Positions 17,958 through 26,243 of a DNA stretch of 47,123 nt are shown here, piece by piece (position 1 is the stretch's first letter; each line of letters starts with the position of its first letter). The position numbers and the translations under genes were made by a program. This stretch comes from a bacterium (GTDB lineage: Bacteria; JAUVQV01; DATDCY01): positions 1-47,123 of the forward strand of contig DATDCY010000037.1 of assembly GCA_036524115.1 (NCBI GenBank), read 5' to 3'. The notes below the pieces were generated by a model. That model had not been told where the DNA came from. It saw only the letters and a program-made list of their open reading frames with translations, and did no database searches.

Positions 17958-18272
17958 GAGCCCGTGTGGGAGCAGCCGCTGGAGCGTGAGCCGGCAATCC
18001 GCGAGGCCCTCGTGCGCGTCGGGGCGGTCAGGGAAGAGGGCGACATCCTCGGCGTCACGGTGGAGCGGGCGCGCGAAGCGTACCCGATCTACGCCCTGGG
18101 CTACTGCGAGCGCTATGCCAGGGCGGAGGAAGCGCTGCGCCGCCACCGCAACCTCCTGCTCCTGGGAAGGAGCGGCACCTTCCAATACAACAACATGGAC
18201 CACTCCCTCGAAGACGCGCTCAGGCTCTACGCGAGCCTCAGCCGCCCCGACGCCGCGCGCGGCGCAGGATGA
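17958..18272 (+). pseudogene. C-terminal fragment of a flavin amine oxidase / UDP-galactopyranose mutase-like protein
   Basis: About 104 codons that start abruptly with EPVWEQPLERE and end with a stop. ERAREAYPIYALGY, NLLLLGRSGTFQYNNMDHSL and EDALRLY match the C-terminal FAD-binding end of the amine oxidase family related to UDP-galactopyranose mutase and protoporphyrinogen oxidase. The family is normally 400-500 residues, so some three quarters of the gene is missing. There is no promoter or start at the junction. The join with the radical SAM fragment is within a few bases. Confidence 0.8.
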
Positions 18273-18329
18273 CGCGGCAGCGGGTTTGGCCAGGCACCCT
18301 CCATTGAGAGAGCGTACATGACCAATGTA

Positions 18330-19493
18330 CTAGCGTGACTTCTGATACGAAACACTGGCGGCAAGCGCGTTCACGCGCGAGTCAGAGCCCAGGGCGGCGT
18401 GAATTCGGCTGGCGACAAAGCGATTCCCCGCGGCAGAGAGATGCCCGGCCGCCTGGAAGTACGGCGTATCCCCGGCTGAGATGAACTGGGCCTCGAGTTC
18501 CTCGCCCGGCAGTTGCCGGAAGTCCGGAACGAGATCGATGAAGATCGCCCCGGTACGGGCCGCCGTATCGCGCAGCAAGGCGCTCCAATAGAGGTAGGTC
18601 GGGGTGTTTGCGAAGCAGTCATCGTGGAGCGGCAAGTACACGACTGCGAAGACTCGATTGCGCTGCTGGTGTGCGTGGGCGAGCTGTTCGACGAGAGCCT
18701 GGACAATCGCCGGAAGGTACGACGCCGACAGAACCTCGCTCTCCGCCGCGGGCCGGCGCAAAGAGCGCGCCACCTCGGTGAGCCGCAGCAACCGCACCCC
18801 CGAGACCAGGGGGTAGATCCCGGGGTAACGCCAGATGCTCGACCGTCGAGGCACGGGCGTGTTCTTCGTCAGCAGTCGACCGTGCTCGAGCGCGAGTACC
18901 GGCTTGCCGAATCCGAGTGTCTCGGTCTGCTGCATGCGCTCGAACATCAAGCCATCGAATACCAGCAGCTGGATGTCATCTTCAAGGATCGCGCCGTCGC
19001 GCATGTACCAGAGGTACGCCTGGTCGGCGCCATAGCCGCCCTGCCCCATATTCACCGGCTCTATGAGCGGATCGATCCGCGCCAGCCGGTTGCACCAGGC
19101 ATCCTCGGTGTCCACCCCGTAGCCGAACGTGAAAGAGTCGCCGGAACAGACGACCCGGATCTTGCCGGGCGGCGGCCCGGGCGCGATTTCCGCCGCGCCA
19201 CGGAACCCGCGGGCGTTGGTGGCCACGCCGCGACCTGGCCCATACAGATCTGCGGCGCGGACGTTTCGCCTGGCAACCCACCCGAGATCGGGATCGTAGG
19301 TGCAATAGCGCCACTCGGCGACGGGAAGGCTTTCGCGCGCCGCCCGGAATGCGTGCAGAAGGCTCGCGGCCCCTTCGAGGAACACGACGACGCTCACCCC
19401 GAACGCGACACCTCCGAGCGCCAGCGCAAGGCGCGGCACACGCCGGACCGCGCGCGGCGCGGACGCGCCTTGTTCGCGCACATCACTCGGCAT
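18330..19493 (-). CDS. Membrane-anchored SGNH hydrolase-like protein
   Basis: A 387-residue protein with one N-terminal membrane segment (about 22-40). CSGDSFTFG gives Asp119-Ser120, NMGQGGYG near 148-155 is block II, and a His near 351 lies in GHLSAAGN. Block III reads VFDGLMFE and lacks the expected Asn. The ATG at 19493 is chosen because the TTGACA promoter ends 6 nt upstream, which would place the transcript start at or next to the ATG. The frame itself is open for 90 more codons upstream, but these are antisense to the neighbouring relic. GC content looks a little lower than in neighbouring genes. Confidence 0.85.
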   Translation of the reverse strand: MPSDVREQGASAPRAVRRVPRLALALGGVAFGVSVVVFLEGAASLLHAFRAARESLPVAEWRYCTYDPDLGWVARRNVRAADLYGPGRGVATNARGFRGAAEIAPGPPPGKIRVVCSGDSFTFGYGVDTEDAWCNRLARIDPLIEPVNMGQGGYGADQAYLWYMRDGAILEDDIQLLVFDGLMFERMQQTETLGFGKPVLALEHGRLLTKNTPVPRRSSIWRYPGIYPLVSGVRLLRLTEVARSLRRPAAESEVLSASYLPAIVQALVEQLAHAHQQRNRVFAVVYLPLHDDCFANTPTYLYWSALLRDTAARTGAIFIDLVPDFRQLPGEELEAQFISAGDTPYFQAAGHLSAAGNRFVASRIHAALGSDSRVNALAASVSYQKSR

Positions 19494-19499
19494 GTTGCG

Positions 19500-19528
19500 A
19501 TTCTCCGCGCTGGATGCAGACGTGTCAA
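19500..19528 (-). promoter_or_regulatory. Sigma-70-like promoter, TTGACA-N17-GAGAAT
   Basis: Minus strand TTGACA (19528-19523), a 17-bp spacer, GAGAAT (19505-19500), with only 6 nt to the ATG at 19493. Nearly the same layout as the promoter at 30767-30795. Confidence 0.75.
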
Positions 19529-19557
19529 TCAGCCTCGGAAGGCGGGACCGCCGACCG

Positions 19558-19587
19558 TTGACTTCCGGGCGCCTCCGGCCAGACAAT
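19558..19587 (+). promoter_or_regulatory. Sigma-70-like promoter, TTGACT with GACAAT -10
   Basis: TTGACT at 19558-19563 and GACAAT at 19582-19587 (18-bp spacer; AGACAA would give 17), 11 nt before the ATG at 19599. It is divergent from the SGNH promoter and drives the hybrid relic and the membrane protein gene after it. Confidence 0.6.
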
Positions 19588-19598
19588 CGCGGCCGTCC

Positions 19599-19766
19599 AT
19601 GAGGGAACACTACGTCATCGCCGACGCTGGCATCGGCGGCCTCGCGGTCGCGCATCGCCGTGCCGCATGCGCCGGGACGCCGCCCCGCTTCTTTGCGGCG
19701 TTCCGGATACGCAGGCCGATCGCCAGGATCGGCTACTCGATCTTCCTCTATCGGACCGACCAATGA
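19599..19766 (+). pseudogene. Hybrid relic: FAD-motif N-terminus joined to another gene's C-terminus
   Basis: A 55-codon frame. The first 20 residues, MREHYVIADAGIGGLAVAHR, look like the start of a flavin amine oxidase with its Rossmann loop, but the first glycine of GxGxxG is Asp. After this the similarity ends. The tail, RIRRPIARIGYSIFLYRTDQ, resembles the end of a methyltransferase or similar enzyme, and its stop overlaps the next ATG (ATGA), as expected for the last codons of an upstream operon gene. So a promoter and gene start appear fused to the end of a different gene. The assignment of the tail is tentative. Confidence 0.6.
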
Positions 19767-21493
19767 GGCGCCTTCCCTGGCCCGTCGTCTACGGCGGCGC
19801 CGTCGCCCTGTTCTTCACCTCCGTCAAGCTCTTCGACCCCGACCTCTGGTGGCACCTCGCCAGCGGGCGGCTGATCCTCGCGCGCGGGCTGCCGACCATG
19901 AACACCTTCTCGCACACCTGGCCCAACTACCCGTGGCGCATCACCGAGTGGGCCTTCGACGCGCTGCTCGCCCTCGCCGACCGCGCCCTGGGACTCACCG
20001 GGGTGGAGCTGGTGCCGGCGGTACTGGTGGCGGCGGCGTTCCTGCTGACCTGGGACACCATCCGGCGGCGCTGCGCCGGAGCAACGCCGGCAGCGTTCCA
20101 CCTGCTGCTGCCGCTGGCGGCCGCGGCCTCGTGGTATCGCTTCACGCCCCGCCCGCACCTCGTCACCTACGTCGGCCTGGCCCTGCTCCTGAACCTGCGC
20201 GAGCGCAGGCTCCGGCGGCCGGCCCTCGCACTGTTCGTCGTCGCCTGCGTCTGGGCAAACTGCCACTCGGGCGTCGTGTTCGGCGCCGCGGCGGCCATGC
20301 TCGTCGCCCTTGCCACGCTGCTGCAGGGAGAGCGCGACCGCGCGCGCCGGGAGGCGGTCGCGGCCGCCGCGTTCCTGGCGGGCTCGCTGGTCAACCCCAA
20401 CGGCTGGTACCCCTATCAGGACGCGGTGTTTCACCTGGGCGTCACCAGCGTGCTCCCCTTGAACGAATTCCGCCGGGCGAACCTGCACGATGACCCGTTC
20501 TTCTTCCTGCTCGCCGCCATGGCGATCGCGGCGATCCCGGCCCACTGGAAAAGGCGGCGCTTTCTGGACCCGCTTCTGGTGGTCGCGTTCCTCCCGGTGG
20601 CGATCTTCGCGATGCGCGTCATCCCGAAGTTCGCCATGGTGGCGCTGCCTGGGCTGATCCAAGCGCTCGAGGAGGCGCGGCTGGGGTTGCAGGCGCGACG
20701 GCGCGGCGCGACGGCCGCGGCCGCCCTGTGCCTGCTTGGCGTGGTATCGGCGTCCGCGGTGGCGCTGGAGGCACGGTCGGTCTTCGTCATCAACCGCTTC
20801 GGCTGGGGCGTCAACTGGAAGCACCTGCCCGAGGGGGCCGCGCGCTTCGTCGAGGACAACGATCTCGCCGGGAAGATGTACAACGACTTCGCGCAGGGCG
20901 GCTACCTGATCTGGCGGCTCTGGCCCCGGCGGCCGGTGTTCCAGGACGGACGCGTACCCTTCTACCCGCCGGCGTTCTTCCGCGAGATCCTCGACGCCTT
21001 TGGCGATCCGCGCGGCGGCCCATGGCAGGCGCTCATGGACCACTACCAGGTCGAGTATGCCATCGTGGACCGCATGCCCTTCGGCGACGGCCTCGACGCA
21101 GGCTCGCGCTTCGCCGCGATCGGCTGGGTGCCGGTGTACATGGACGGGGTCTCCTACGTCTATCTCCGGCCGTCGTCGCTCAACAGGGACGTCGAGCGGG
21201 AGCATGGGCTGATGTACCTGGGCTATCGGGAGTCGCCTGAGGACCTCTTCCTCGCAGGCCAGGTCGCGCCGGAGGAAGTGCGCCGGGAAGTGGCCGGCAT
21301 CGACCCCGGCCGCCTCATCCTCCTCGAGGACTTCCGCGGCCTGACCATGGCCGCGCTGGGCGCCGGCGACACGGCGCTGGCGGCGCGCTTTCTCAGTGAG
21401 GGGATGCGGCAGTACCCGAGCGACCCGTTCCTCGGGTCAGTGGCGCAGCGGCTCGCCGCTCGGCCGGAGCGCCGCCCGCCGCCGGCGCGCTGA
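19763..21493 (+). CDS. Polytopic membrane protein, putative GT-C-like
   Basis: A 576-residue protein with about 10 membrane segments followed by a soluble domain of about 230 residues. The first loop reads DPDLWWHLASGRLILARG, then WRITEWAFD, a pattern seen in large uncharacterised GT-C-like membrane proteins. The soluble part has KMYNDFAQGGYLIWRLWP and FQDGRVPFYPP, with a possible TPR-like end. I assign no reaction. Its ATG overlaps the stop of the relic upstream, so its translation probably depended on the lost upstream gene and now on the relic. Confidence 0.8.
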   Translation: MRRLPWPVVYGGAVALFFTSVKLFDPDLWWHLASGRLILARGLPTMNTFSHTWPNYPWRITEWAFDALLALADRALGLTGVELVPAVLVAAAFLLTWDTIRRRCAGATPAAFHLLLPLAAAASWYRFTPRPHLVTYVGLALLLNLRERRLRRPALALFVVACVWANCHSGVVFGAAAAMLVALATLLQGERDRARREAVAAAAFLAGSLVNPNGWYPYQDAVFHLGVTSVLPLNEFRRANLHDDPFFFLLAAMAIAAIPAHWKRRRFLDPLLVVAFLPVAIFAMRVIPKFAMVALPGLIQALEEARLGLQARRRGATAAAALCLLGVVSASAVALEARSVFVINRFGWGVNWKHLPEGAARFVEDNDLAGKMYNDFAQGGYLIWRLWPRRPVFQDGRVPFYPPAFFREILDAFGDPRGGPWQALMDHYQVEYAIVDRMPFGDGLDAGSRFAAIGWVPVYMDGVSYVYLRPSSLNRDVEREHGLMYLGYRESPEDLFLAGQVAPEEVRREVAGIDPGRLILLEDFRGLTMAALGAGDTALAARFLSEGMRQYPSDPFLGSVAQRLAARPERRPPPAR

Positions 21494-21519
21494 GCCCCGT
21501 CCCGGACGCCGGCGAGACG

Positions 21520-22344
21520 TCAGAACCCGACTTCGACCAGGGAGAGCGGCCGGTTGCTGATCGGCGCAACGGCGACGACGGTGCCGGCCCGCACGCCGAC
21601 AAGTGATCCCGGCTCCAAGGGGACGTTGGCGCCGGGGAGCGACACGAAGCCGGTCCCGGCCGCCACGTAAAAGAGCGCGTTGCGGGTGAGCGTCCAGCGC
21701 TGCCCGGCGGCGATGTCGACCCGCGCGAGCCCGACCGCCGCGGCGAAGGGCAGCTTCCGCCGGACGATCCCCCCCGGGCCGACCGCCGCGGCCTGGCCGA
21801 GGTGCTCGACGGTCGGGGACGGCCCGCCCACCGCCCGCGGGTCATCCGGCGTCAGATAGAGATTGCCGGTGAACGGCGGCGACGAGATCACCAGTGTGGC
21901 GAGGTGCCCGCCGGATGTCGTGTTGAAGAAGGCGTGGCTGCTCCCCGGAGGGCTGATCACGATGTCCCCGGGCGCCACGGTGAACGAGCTGGCACGCGAT
22001 TTCTTTCCAGAGGCGGCCGGCGGCCCGCTCCTGACCTCGCCGGTCCCCGCGACGATGACGGCCGCTTCGTAACCCTTGCCGTGCAGGTGCAGGGGACAGT
22101 GCTGCCCCGGCCCCATGATGTGCATGTGGACGCCGAACGCGGGGGTCCCGAAATACGTCTCGCTGAGATCGGTGTTCTCGGGCGCTTCGGCCACCAGCCG
22201 CTTGACGTCCTGCGCCGGACTGGCGAACAGCAGGAGGGCCGATTCTCCCGTCGGGGCGGCGGGCGCGCGCTGCGGTCCCGCGAACAGGACAAGTGGCGCC
22301 AGGAAGGCCACAGCCGCAGCCAGCCGAGTCGTGCGCTTCGACAT
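21520..22344 (-). CDS. Secreted bicupin-domain protein
   Basis: A 274-residue protein with an N-terminal signal peptide (about 1-30, ending PAA). The first cupin domain has both consensus motifs: HLHGKGYE with His86, His88 and Glu93, and GDIVISPPGSSHAFFN with His137, so it should bind a metal. The second (about 195-274) keeps the barrel pattern but has lost the metal histidines. Function could be sugar isomerisation, binding or signalling; nothing decides. The frame opens at 22476, but the ATG at 22344 is preferred: it gives a proper signal peptide and lies 8 nt after a promoter. Confidence 0.82.
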   Translation of the reverse strand: MSKRTTRLAAAVAFLAPLVLFAGPQRAPAAPTGESALLLFASPAQDVKRLVAEAPENTDLSETYFGTPAFGVHMHIMGPGQHCPLHLHGKGYEAAVIVAGTGEVRSGPPAASGKKSRASSFTVAPGDIVISPPGSSHAFFNTTSGGHLATLVISSPPFTGNLYLTPDDPRAVGGPSPTVEHLGQAAAVGPGGIVRRKLPFAAAVGLARVDIAAGQRWTLTRNALFYVAAGTGFVSLPGANVPLEPGSLVGVRAGTVVAVAPISNRPLSLVEVGF

Positions 22345-22352
22345 CGGGGACG

Positions 22353-22382
22353 ACTGTAGTCCCGCGCGCTCGACGGTGTCAA
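22353..22382 (-). promoter_or_regulatory. Sigma-70-like promoter, TTGACA-N18-TACAGT
   Basis: Minus strand TTGACA (22382-22377), an 18-bp spacer, TACAGT (22358-22353), 8 nt before the ATG at 22344. It lies inside the longer open frame, which argues for the shorter start. Confidence 0.7.
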
Positions 22383-22430
22383 CGACGAGCGGCGGACGGC
22401 GCGGGGCGCGAGGCGCGGGGGGAAACGGCG

Positions 22431-22439
22431 TGGTAGCAT
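22431..22439 (+). promoter_or_regulatory. Extended -10 element TGGTAGCAT
   Basis: TGG followed by TAGCAT (TGn-TAnnnT form), ending 6 nt before the ATG at 22446 and 9 nt before a second in-frame ATG at 22449. No clear -35. Confidence 0.4.
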
Positions 22440-22445
22440 TCATGA

Positions 22446-24371
22446 ATGATGTCACTGACGAAGGGCCGCGCTGCAATCGCAGTCCTCTTCCTGCTCGCCT
22501 TCGTCGTCTACGCCAACACCTGGCACAACCAGTTTTCCGGGGACGATGCGGCGGTGATCGCGCACGACGCGAGGATCCGGACGCTCGCCCGCGTCCCGGA
22601 GATCTTCACCCACGATTACTGGAGAATCCCGGGGTCGAACCTCTACCGGCCGCTGACGCTACTCACCCTCTCGGCGAACTACTTCGTCTCCGGTGAGTCC
22701 CCCTGGAGCTACCGCCTCGTCAACCAGCTCCTGCACTGCTGCAACGTCGTCCTTCTCTTCCGCCTGCTCGGCCTCTTCCCCTTCGCCAACCCCGCCCTGC
22801 CCTTCCTGGCGGCAGCCCTCTTCGCCGTCCACCCGGCAGCGACCGAGGCCGTCGACCTGGTCGTCGGCCGCGCGGAGTTGCTTTCGTTCCTCTTCGCGAT
22901 CGCCGCCCTGCACCTGTACTGGACGCGGGCGGCCGGCAGGTGGCGGCTGCACCTCTCGGCCGCAATGTTCCTGCTCGCCCTGCTCTCGAAGGAGACGGCA
23001 ATCGTCCTGCCCCTGCTCGTCCTGGCACACAGCTTTTTCTTCGAGGGCGGGAGGTTCAGAGCCACGCTCAGGACGCTGGCCGGACACTGGGGAGCGCTCC
23101 TGGCATATCTCGCCGTCAGGTACGCCGTCCTTGGCGCCCTCGGCCCGGCGCCGGGCGCGCAATTCTTCGACGGAATCCCGCGGACCGCGGTCGCCTTCAC
23201 GATGGCGAAAGGGATCGCCTATTACTGGCGCATCGTCTTCTGGCCGAAGGATCTCGAGGTCTACTACGACTTCAACACGATCTCGCTGGCAACGTCGTTC
23301 GCCGAGCCCGCGGTCGCGCTGTCGGCCCTGTTTCTCGCGGGACTGGTCGCCGGGGCGTGGTTCCTGCGGACGCGGAACACGACGCTGGCCTTCTTCATCC
23401 TCTGGCCGTTCATCTGCTTGCTCCCTGTCACGAACGTCGTCATCCCGACCGGCGTCCTCGTCGCTCTCAGGGTGATGTACCTGCCCCTCGGAGGCTTCAG
23501 CGTCGTCCTCGCGTCGCTGCTGCTGGGCGCCCGGTCGGCGCTCACGAGGATCGCACCTGCCGTGCGGACGCCCCTGGTAGCGGCAGCCTCGAAGGCCGTC
23601 TTCCTCGGTGTCCTCGCCCTCCTGGGAATCCTCACGCTTCGACGCAACGCCGATTGGCTGGACACGGAGACGCTCTTTCGGCGGGAGCTCGAGATCTCGG
23701 CGAACGATCCGCACGCCATGGCCGTCTACGCGGGCGCCCTCCCGCCGCAGGAGGCAAGACCCCTGGCACTCCGGGTCGTGCGCGAAGCCCCCACGGACCC
23801 TTTCAACCACCTGCTGCTCGGGACCATCTACGAGCGCACGGGGGACACCGCCGCGGCCGAGGCCGAATACCGCCGCGCCCTGGAGCTGCAGCCGCTCGCG
23901 GATGCCCACGCCGCCCTCGGCGCCCTCTTCACCGGCTCGGACAGGCTCGACGAGGCCGAGGCGGAGTTGCGGGCCGCCCTCGCGCTCAACCCCTCGCTGC
24001 TCGGGGCGTACGAGAACCTGGGGACGGTCCTGCTCGCGAAGGGCGAGCGGGAGGCGGCCCGCGGCATGGCGCGCAAGGCCCTGGAGGTGGATCCACGATC
24101 GGCCGGCGCCTACAACCTCCTCGGCAACGTCTACCTCGAGGCGGCGGACTACGCACGCGCGGCGGATGCGTACCAGAGGGCCGCGGCGTTGATGCCGCAG
24201 ATGTACCCTGCGCTGTTCAACCTCGCCGTCGCGCTCGAGAAGCTGGACCGCGGCAGGGCGATCGACGCCTGGCGCCGCTACATTGCCGTCGCAGAGGCCG
24301 CCGGCGTGGAGGCGGACTGGGTGCGAAGGGCGCGGGAGCGGCTGACCTCCCTCCAGGCCGAAGGCAATTGA
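22446..24371 (+). CDS. TMTC-like GT-C membrane glycosyltransferase with TPRs, divergent subgroup
   Basis: A 641-residue member of a second subgroup. The Asp pair is at 33-34 (SGDDAAV), and the signature is changed to HPAATEAVDLVVGRAELL, with GRAELL in place of ERKDVL. LSKETA replaces LAKPM. The long loop around DYWRIPGSNLYRPLT is shared only with the gene at 38598. Membrane segments end near residue 400. About five TPRs follow, e.g. NHLLLGTIYERTGDTAAAEA. The start could equally be the ATG at 22449, which gives the 9-nt distance to the -10 seen elsewhere. The stop at 24371 lies 30 bp before the next paralogue. Confidence 0.88.
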   Translation: MMSLTKGRAAIAVLFLLAFVVYANTWHNQFSGDDAAVIAHDARIRTLARVPEIFTHDYWRIPGSNLYRPLTLLTLSANYFVSGESPWSYRLVNQLLHCCNVVLLFRLLGLFPFANPALPFLAAALFAVHPAATEAVDLVVGRAELLSFLFAIAALHLYWTRAAGRWRLHLSAAMFLLALLSKETAIVLPLLVLAHSFFFEGGRFRATLRTLAGHWGALLAYLAVRYAVLGALGPAPGAQFFDGIPRTAVAFTMAKGIAYYWRIVFWPKDLEVYYDFNTISLATSFAEPAVALSALFLAGLVAGAWFLRTRNTTLAFFILWPFICLLPVTNVVIPTGVLVALRVMYLPLGGFSVVLASLLLGARSALTRIAPAVRTPLVAAASKAVFLGVLALLGILTLRRNADWLDTETLFRRELEISANDPHAMAVYAGALPPQEARPLALRVVREAPTDPFNHLLLGTIYERTGDTAAAEAEYRRALELQPLADAHAALGALFTGSDRLDEAEAELRAALALNPSLLGAYENLGTVLLAKGEREAARGMARKALEVDPRSAGAYNLLGNVYLEAADYARAADAYQRAAALMPQMYPALFNLAVALEKLDRGRAIDAWRRYIAVAEAAGVEADWVRRARERLTSLQAEGN

Positions 24372-24392
24372 CCGCAGTCCTCTTCCTATAGA
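24368..24392 (+). promoter_or_regulatory. -10 element TATAGA with poor -35 spacing
   Basis: TATAGA at 24387-24392 ends 9 nt before the ATG at 24402. TTGACC at 24368-24373 overlaps the previous stop codon, but the 13-bp spacer is too short for a normal -35, so only the -10 is credible. Confidence 0.35.
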
Positions 24393-24401
24393 ATGGCCGT
24401 C

Positions 24402-26243
24402 ATGAGCGGCGCCGACGGACGTCTCGGGCCGGCCCTCCCCCGCCCGACGCGCTCGGGAGGGGATCGCCGGTGGCTCGCGGCGGCGATGGCGCTGCTGGTC
24501 GCCACGGCGACCGTGGCGGCCTTCTTCCCGGTCGGCGGCGCCGGCTTCCTCGGCTACGACGACCCCCACTACGTCACCGGGAACGAGGTCGTCCAGAAGG
24601 GCCTTCACGCGGCCGGGGTCCGTTGGGCCCTGACGTCATTCCTCGCCGCCAACTGGCACCCGCTGACCTGGATCTCGCACATGCTGGACGTCTCGCTCTT
24701 CGGCATGAGCCCCGGGGCGCACCACCTCGTAAACCTCGGCATCCACGTCGGGACGTCCGTTCTGCTCTTCGTCCTGCTCCGCGGCATGACGGGCGCCCCG
24801 TGGCCGAGCTTCCTGGCGGCCGCCCTCTTCGCGGTCCACCCCCAGCGCGTGGAGTCCGTCGCCTGGGTCAGCGAACGCAAGGACGTGCTCTCCGTGCTCC
24901 TGGGCATGGTCACGCTGGCGGCCTATCTGCGCTACGTGAGGCGCCCCGGCACCGGGCGTTTCCTGGCGGTCGCCGGCTTCCTTTCGCTCGGCCTGATGGC
25001 CAAGCCGATGCTGGTGACGCTGCCCTTCGTCCTGCTGCTGCTCGACTGGTGGCCGCTCGGCCGGTTTCGCGCGGCACCGTGCCAGGGCCGGCACGCCGGC
25101 GGGGCCGCCGTCCGCCTGGTCGTGGAGAAGACCCCGCTCATGCTGCTCGCCGCCGCCTCGAGCGCCGTGACCTACCTGGCGCAGCACCACGGCGGGGCCA
25201 TCATCTCGGCCGGCCTTTTCCCGCCCGCGGCACGCATGGAGAACGTGCTGATCTCCTACCTGCGGTACGTATACACGTTCTTCCACCCGCTCGACCTCAT
25301 CCCGTTCTACGTGCATCCGCGCACCACGCTTCCTCTGCTGACGCTGGCGGCCAGCCTGGCGTTCCTCGTGCTCGTCACGGCCCTGGCCGTCGCCCGGCGC
25401 GGCCGTCACCCCTGGCTGCTGACCGGCTGGCTGTGGTACCTGGGCGTGCTCGTCCCGGTCCTCGGCCTGGTCCAGGTCGGCCTCCAGGGCATGGCGGACC
25501 GCTACAGCTACCTGCCGAGCGTGGGCCTCTGCCTCGCGGTCGTCTGGGAGATCGCGGCGCTGGCCGGTCCGGTCCGTCGCGCAAAGGCCGCCGCCGTCGC
25601 AGCGGGCGTCGTTGCCGTGGCAGCGCTGCTCGCCTGCACGCGGTTGCAGTCCGCCTATTGGAGGGACACGATCACCCTCTTCACGCGCGTCGTGACCGTC
25701 GACCCGAGGAACTTCACGGGCTTCAACATGCTGGGGGCGGAGTACCTCCTGCGCGGAGAGCCCGCGAAGGCGGTGCCCCTCCTCCGCAGGTCGGTGGAGA
25801 TCTGGCCCGCCTACCAGGACGGGCGCTACAACCTGGGGCTCGCGCTCGCGCGGCTCGGCCAGACCGAGGAGGCCATCGCGCAGTTCGAGGCGAACCTGCG
25901 GGTAAACCCGCGGGACGTCGAGACCCTCTTGAACCTGGGGCGGGGGCTCGCGAAGCTCCGCCGTTTCCCCGAGGCGCTGCGGCGTTTCGACGCCGCGCTC
26001 GCGCTGGCGCCCGACGAGCCGTCGGTGCTCTTCGAGCGCGGCCTCGTCCACGTGGAGCTCGGGCAGATTTCCGCGGCGGCGGACGACTTCGGCCGCGTCC
26101 TCGAGCTGGACCCGGCGTGCGTCGAGGCGCGCGAGAACCTCGATCTCGCGCGGCGGATCACGCGCGGGGACGGCACGGCGCCGCCCGGAGGATCAGGAGA
26201 ACTGCCAGCGGCAGCAGCGGCAGGAAGACCCGGTCGAAGGTGA
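24402..26243 (+). CDS. TMTC-like GT-C membrane glycosyltransferase with TPRs
   Basis: A 613-residue paralogue. The Asp pair is at 53-54 (GYDDPHYV), followed by NWHPLTWISHMLDVSLFG, the signature HPQRVESVAWVSERKDVL, LMAKPML and MADRYSYLP. The tail has four TPRs, ending around residue 585. An ATG at 24393 is in frame but overlaps the -10 element, so the ATG at 24402 is preferred. The last 28 codons, Gly/Pro/Ala/Arg-rich, overlap the 3' end of the convergent gene by 86 bp and may be a recent run-on past an older stop. Confidence 0.88.
   Translation: MSGADGRLGPALPRPTRSGGDRRWLAAAMALLVATATVAAFFPVGGAGFLGYDDPHYVTGNEVVQKGLHAAGVRWALTSFLAANWHPLTWISHMLDVSLFGMSPGAHHLVNLGIHVGTSVLLFVLLRGMTGAPWPSFLAAALFAVHPQRVESVAWVSERKDVLSVLLGMVTLAAYLRYVRRPGTGRFLAVAGFLSLGLMAKPMLVTLPFVLLLLDWWPLGRFRAAPCQGRHAGGAAVRLVVEKTPLMLLAAASSAVTYLAQHHGGAIISAGLFPPAARMENVLISYLRYVYTFFHPLDLIPFYVHPRTTLPLLTLAASLAFLVLVTALAVARRGRHPWLLTGWLWYLGVLVPVLGLVQVGLQGMADRYSYLPSVGLCLAVVWEIAALAGPVRRAKAAAVAAGVVAVAALLACTRLQSAYWRDTITLFTRVVTVDPRNFTGFNMLGAEYLLRGEPAKAVPLLRRSVEIWPAYQDGRYNLGLALARLGQTEEAIAQFEANLRVNPRDVETLLNLGRGLAKLRRFPEALRRFDAALALAPDEPSVLFERGLVHVELGQISAAADDFGRVLELDPACVEARENLDLARRITRGDGTAPPGGSGELPAAAAAGRPGRR

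Noticed and set aside
18314-18330. Short inverted repeat GTACAT-5 nt-ATGTAC after the amine oxidase fragment
   Set aside because: The stem is only 6 bp, AT-rich and without a T-run, so it is not a credible terminator or recombination site.
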